Positions 61,478 through 64,000 of a DNA stretch of 64,000 nucleotides are shown here, piece after piece (position 1 is the stretch's first letter; the number at the start of each line of letters is the position of its first letter). Origin of the DNA: Blattamonas nauphoetae (taxonomy: Eukaryota; Preaxostyla; Oxymonadida). The position numbers were made by a program, and so were the translations under genes. The stretch covers positions 372,001 to 436,000 of the forward strand of contig JARBJD010000024.1 of the NCBI GenBank assembly GCA_033064195.1, read 5' to 3'. The notes beneath the pieces are model-generated. The model searched no databases, was not told where the DNA came from, and saw only the letters and a list, made by a program, of their open reading frames with translations.

Positions 61478-64000
61478 TCAGATTTGGCGAATCATGGTGA
61501 TCGGCCTGATAATCACTCCCGATTTGTGACCATCCATCGACTCCATCCGTTTCTGGATTTCTTCAAGCTGTATGTTCATCTTGGCCAGCCTCTCCTTCAC
61601 AACACGTGTCGCACTCAGCGCTGTCATCGCTTCCTTCTTCTTCCTCTCCATCTCAAGATCTCTCTTCCTCTCTCCCACCGACAGACCCACTTCTCTCCTC
61701 TCCTCGCTGTCCTCAAATATGTCCCCACTGTTCCGTTTGTTCTGATAGAATGACTCGTCCATGGGGAAGTAGGAAGGCGTCAGTGACTGCGTCTCGTATC
61801 GCAGATGACACAGAATCAGGGCTTCTGTTCCCGTCACAAACACTTCTCGCTGTGGATTCTCACCGTTCGCCAGAAGAGTCATGAGAAAAGCGAAGTAATT
61901 GTGAACGTCGTGTTCCTTCTCCACGTGTGTTTGGAAGTCAATTCCTGCCATTTCGAGATCGGTTCGTCCCTGTCCACAGATCAGGCATTCGTTCAGTTGT
62001 CTGCTTGAGACCTCGGCCATATGCGCTTGTTTATCACCAACACTGTCGTTAATCACAGCGAGGAACAGATTAATCGTCACACTTGCAACAATAACGAAGA
62101 ACGTGAGGGAGATGACGACATCCCAAACATTGGTCATCGTCATCCAATCATGCAGGCTCCCACCGCCAGGTGCCGACCACACGATCATGTGGAAACACCC
62201 AGCGAGAGTGTCGCAGATGTTCACACCGTCGATCACAACCCTGTTCATATAGACGAACGACAGGAATACAGCATATAGGCCCAGCAGAAGCACAACCAGA
62301 ACCAGCGTCAGAAGAAGGAATTGTAGATTCAGTGAGAGCGCGGTTATGATGGTCTCCATGATCGGAATGTCTTGGATCAGGACGATCACAAGAAAGGCAA
62401 TGAAGTTCGGTTTCCAGATTGCAAATCCACTGAACACCAGACAGATCACAGCCGACACTATCGACCAGTTCAGTGCCCACAGCCAATGACGGACCATCGT
62501 TCCGATTCCGACTCGTTTCGGCTTCCAATTCCGATTCTTCCGAAGTTGGTCGATTCGATACGAAGCGGCCTTCTTCTGTGTTGTCGTCGAGTTCCCAAGA
62601 ATGATGGCATGAATCAGTTTGTATGCACACAGCACGAACTGAACAATAATCAGAATCAGAAGCACAATTTCCATGCCAAGCGGGTTTGTCAGAAAATCTT
62701 TGAAGATCAGAAGGATCAGTGACATAATGACAACCACAATGCTGGTGATATACACACTTTGATGCACAAAATTGTTCAAAATGAACTGAACAAATGAGTT
62801 GTTGTCGTATTTCTGATTCACTTTTTCGCCTTTGTGTGTTCCTATGGAGAGTGTCTGGAATCTCTCCATCCGACCAACTGGGTCTGGGACCTTCCAACAA
62901 TCCTGAGAAATCGATTTGTGAGCTGACGACGGAAGAGTGGTAACGTGTTCGTCGATTGGGAAGAACACAAGTTCCATCAATTCGTGTTCCTCCTCACTTT
63001 CCTGAATTGTTGCCCTTGTCTCGTTCTTCTTGCTTTCCAATTCTTCTCGCACCAACTTCCCAATTGCCCTCTCTCCATCGTCGTCCAGACTTGCGTATGT
63101 TCGCACGACCTCCACTTTCCCCATTTCCTCCAAAATCATCCTATGATCCAGCGAATCGTACACTTTCAGTCGCTCATTCCCACTTTTGGCATCGCTCTCC
63201 ACTTCGTGAAGATGCGCGTCCAGACACATCAACCGAAGTTCGGTATCTCGCACAGTGGAGACTTTCACGTTCCATTCCAGTTCTGCTTCTGAGCTCATAA
63301 ACAATGGTTTATGTTCTTCCGTCCAAGTGTCCCAGAATTGTTCGTATTTTCTAACTTTCTTCCTCAACAGCGATTGGATCTCGGCATTCAGAAGCAGTTC
63401 ACAAATTTGGATTCTCTTCGGCCCTTCAATCAGGGCAAAACAGACATTCAGAATATTCTTGTCCAGTTTCAGACACTCCTGATTGATCTTTCTCTGATCA
63501 TCATTTGTCTCACAGTCGATGATGATCATTGGTTTGAGCGAGAGGAGTGTGGACAATAAAGACACGATTCCCGAATCGATTGCTCGCTGCTGGTTGGCCA
63601 GGCAGGGTCCTGAGATGAGATTGGTGAGTGTTGTGAGGAGCAGATTGACGTGTTCAACGTCCACATTCAATGCCCAGTGTGCAACTCGCACGTTGGGGAC
63701 GAGAGAAGAGAGGAGTCTGATGATCGATCCGATGACATCAAAATGTTGTTCCGGCGATGGGAAGAACGGGTGAATCATCTCGTCCTGAAGAATTTGTGCT
63801 GCAACTGAGGCTTTCAGAGTTGTCAGTTTCATTTCTGTCGTCAGCTTTCGATCCACCCGTGTCTGTTCGTCCGACGTCCCCAGCTGCAGATATTTCTTGT
63901 ATTTGAGATGAATCAGTCGCAACTTCGCAGAGAATAATCGTATCGCACACTTCACGCTCGCAGAATCGCCTGTGTCGTCTTCGGAGCGTGTCCGAGTGGA
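61478..64000 (-). CDS. IP3-receptor/ryanodine-type calcium release channel, C-terminal part
   Basis: The frame is open from the window edge (64,000) to the stop at 61,478, so the N-terminus is missing. About 360 cytosolic helical residues are followed by roughly six membrane helices (for example SVYITSIVVVIMSLILLIF, PLGMEIVLLILIIVQFVLC, VSAVICLVFSGFAIW). The pore stretch is IVWSAPGGGSLHDWM, then the inner helix VISLTFFVIVASVTINLFLA. After it comes the conserved Cys/His finger ECLICGQGRTD...FQTHVEKEHDVHNYF, a hallmark of IP3R/RyR channels, and a final coiled coil. It would release calcium from the endoplasmic reticulum. The selectivity filter differs from the usual GGGVGD. No introns are seen in this part. 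Confidence 0.9.
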   Translation of the reverse strand, partial: STRTRSEDDTGDSASVKCAIRLFSAKLRLIHLKYKKYLQLGTSDEQTRVDRKLTTEMKLTTLKASVAAQILQDEMIHPFFPSPEQHFDVIGSIIRLLSSLVPNVRVAHWALNVDVEHVNLLLTTLTNLISGPCLANQQRAIDSGIVSLLSTLLSLKPMIIIDCETNDDQRKINQECLKLDKNILNVCFALIEGPKRIQICELLLNAEIQSLLRKKVRKYEQFWDTWTEEHKPLFMSSEAELEWNVKVSTVRDTELRLMCLDAHLHEVESDAKSGNERLKVYDSLDHRMILEEMGKVEVVRTYASLDDDGERAIGKLVREELESKKNETRATIQESEEEHELMELVFFPIDEHVTTLPSSAHKSISQDCWKVPDPVGRMERFQTLSIGTHKGEKVNQKYDNNSFVQFILNNFVHQSVYITSIVVVIMSLILLIFKDFLTNPLGMEIVLLILIIVQFVLCAYKLIHAIILGNSTTTQKKAASYRIDQLRKNRNWKPKRVGIGTMVRHWLWALNWSIVSAVICLVFSGFAIWKPNFIAFLVIVLIQDIPIMETIITALSLNLQFLLLTLVLVVLLLGLYAVFLSFVYMNRVVIDGVNICDTLAGCFHMIVWSAPGGGSLHDWMTMTNVWDVVISLTFFVIVASVTINLFLAVINDSVGDKQAHMAEVSSRQLNECLICGQGRTDLEMAGIDFQTHVEKEHDVHNYFAFLMTLLANGENPQREVFVTGTEALILCHLRYETQSLTPSYFPMDESFYQNKRNSGDIFEDSEERREVGLSVGERKRDLEMERKKKEAMTALSATRVVKERLAKMNIQLEEIQKRMESMDGHKSGVIIRPITMIRQI

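Noticed and set aside
61478-64000. Reading the channel as a TRP or polycystin family member
   Set aside because: The post-pore Cys/His finger (ECLICG...HVEKEHDVHNYF) and the long cytosolic N-terminal helical part point to IP3R/RyR instead.

Overview
The window reads as nuclear DNA of an intron-rich, flagellated, anaerobic-type protist. The best fit is an oxymonad (Preaxostyla, Blattamonas-like); I base this on remembered protein families and cannot check it here. Supporting signs are tiny GT-AG introns (31-41 nt, alongside others of 49-225 nt) with GTATG or GTTTG donors, a lineage-type helical-repeat family (conserved SPFLNWNPD start), beta-helix/Ig-like surface proteins, an IP3-receptor-type calcium channel, a MOK/RCK ciliary kinase, an ATG4 autophagy protease and a bacterial-looking MetE-like gene. 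No tRNA, rRNA or CRISPR array was recognised.

Layout. 1-3.3 kb: no convincing gene, a cluster of short hairpins, then two adjoining 30-bp minisatellites. 3.3-7.7 kb: a DIRS-type tyrosine-recombinase retroelement fossil, whose right end cuts an ABCC (MRP-type) transporter gene on the minus strand. The same ABCC gene is cut again inside its first nucleotide-binding domain by a 5.5-kb pogo-like DNA transposon (8,906-14,430) with perfect 24-bp inverted ends and a TA duplication. That transposon carries an intact transposase plus a decayed coiled-coil gene. 16.5-18.9 kb: a tandem UBR-box protein. 19-24.6 kb: a decayed helical-repeat gene, a 396-bp MITE, a hAT-like MITE, an inverted 20-bp repeat array and a complete pogo-like element of the same family as the MITE. 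24.6-26.3 kb: a second copy of the UBR gene that lost both UBR boxes. 26.7-30 kb: a large unidentified gene.

30.5-38.7 kb: a cathepsin B-like protease, a kinase with a C-terminal lectin-like region, a small secreted MRH-like protein, remnants of a kinase and a helical-repeat gene, and a secreted beta-helix protein with an apparent frameshift. 39.4-46.1 kb: a 2,235-residue surface protein with 420-residue internal repeats. 47.8-53.3 kb: an undisturbed gene cluster (MOK-like kinase, ATG4, MetE-like enzyme). 54.2-61.2 kb: a tandem duplication of [MetE + unknown gene]. The second MetE copy survives only as a scrap. The first unknown-gene copy is split by a MITE that itself hosts a complete DDE transposon with an unusual AT target duplication. 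61.5 kb to the end: an IP3R/RyR-type channel, cut by the window edge.

The main story is dense, recent DNA-transposon activity in several families, each with autonomous and/or non-autonomous members, landing in and reshaping duplicated host genes. Vesicle and lysosome functions (ATG4, cathepsin, MRH-like protein), signalling (two kinases, the calcium channel, UBR proteins) and surface proteins make up the host content.
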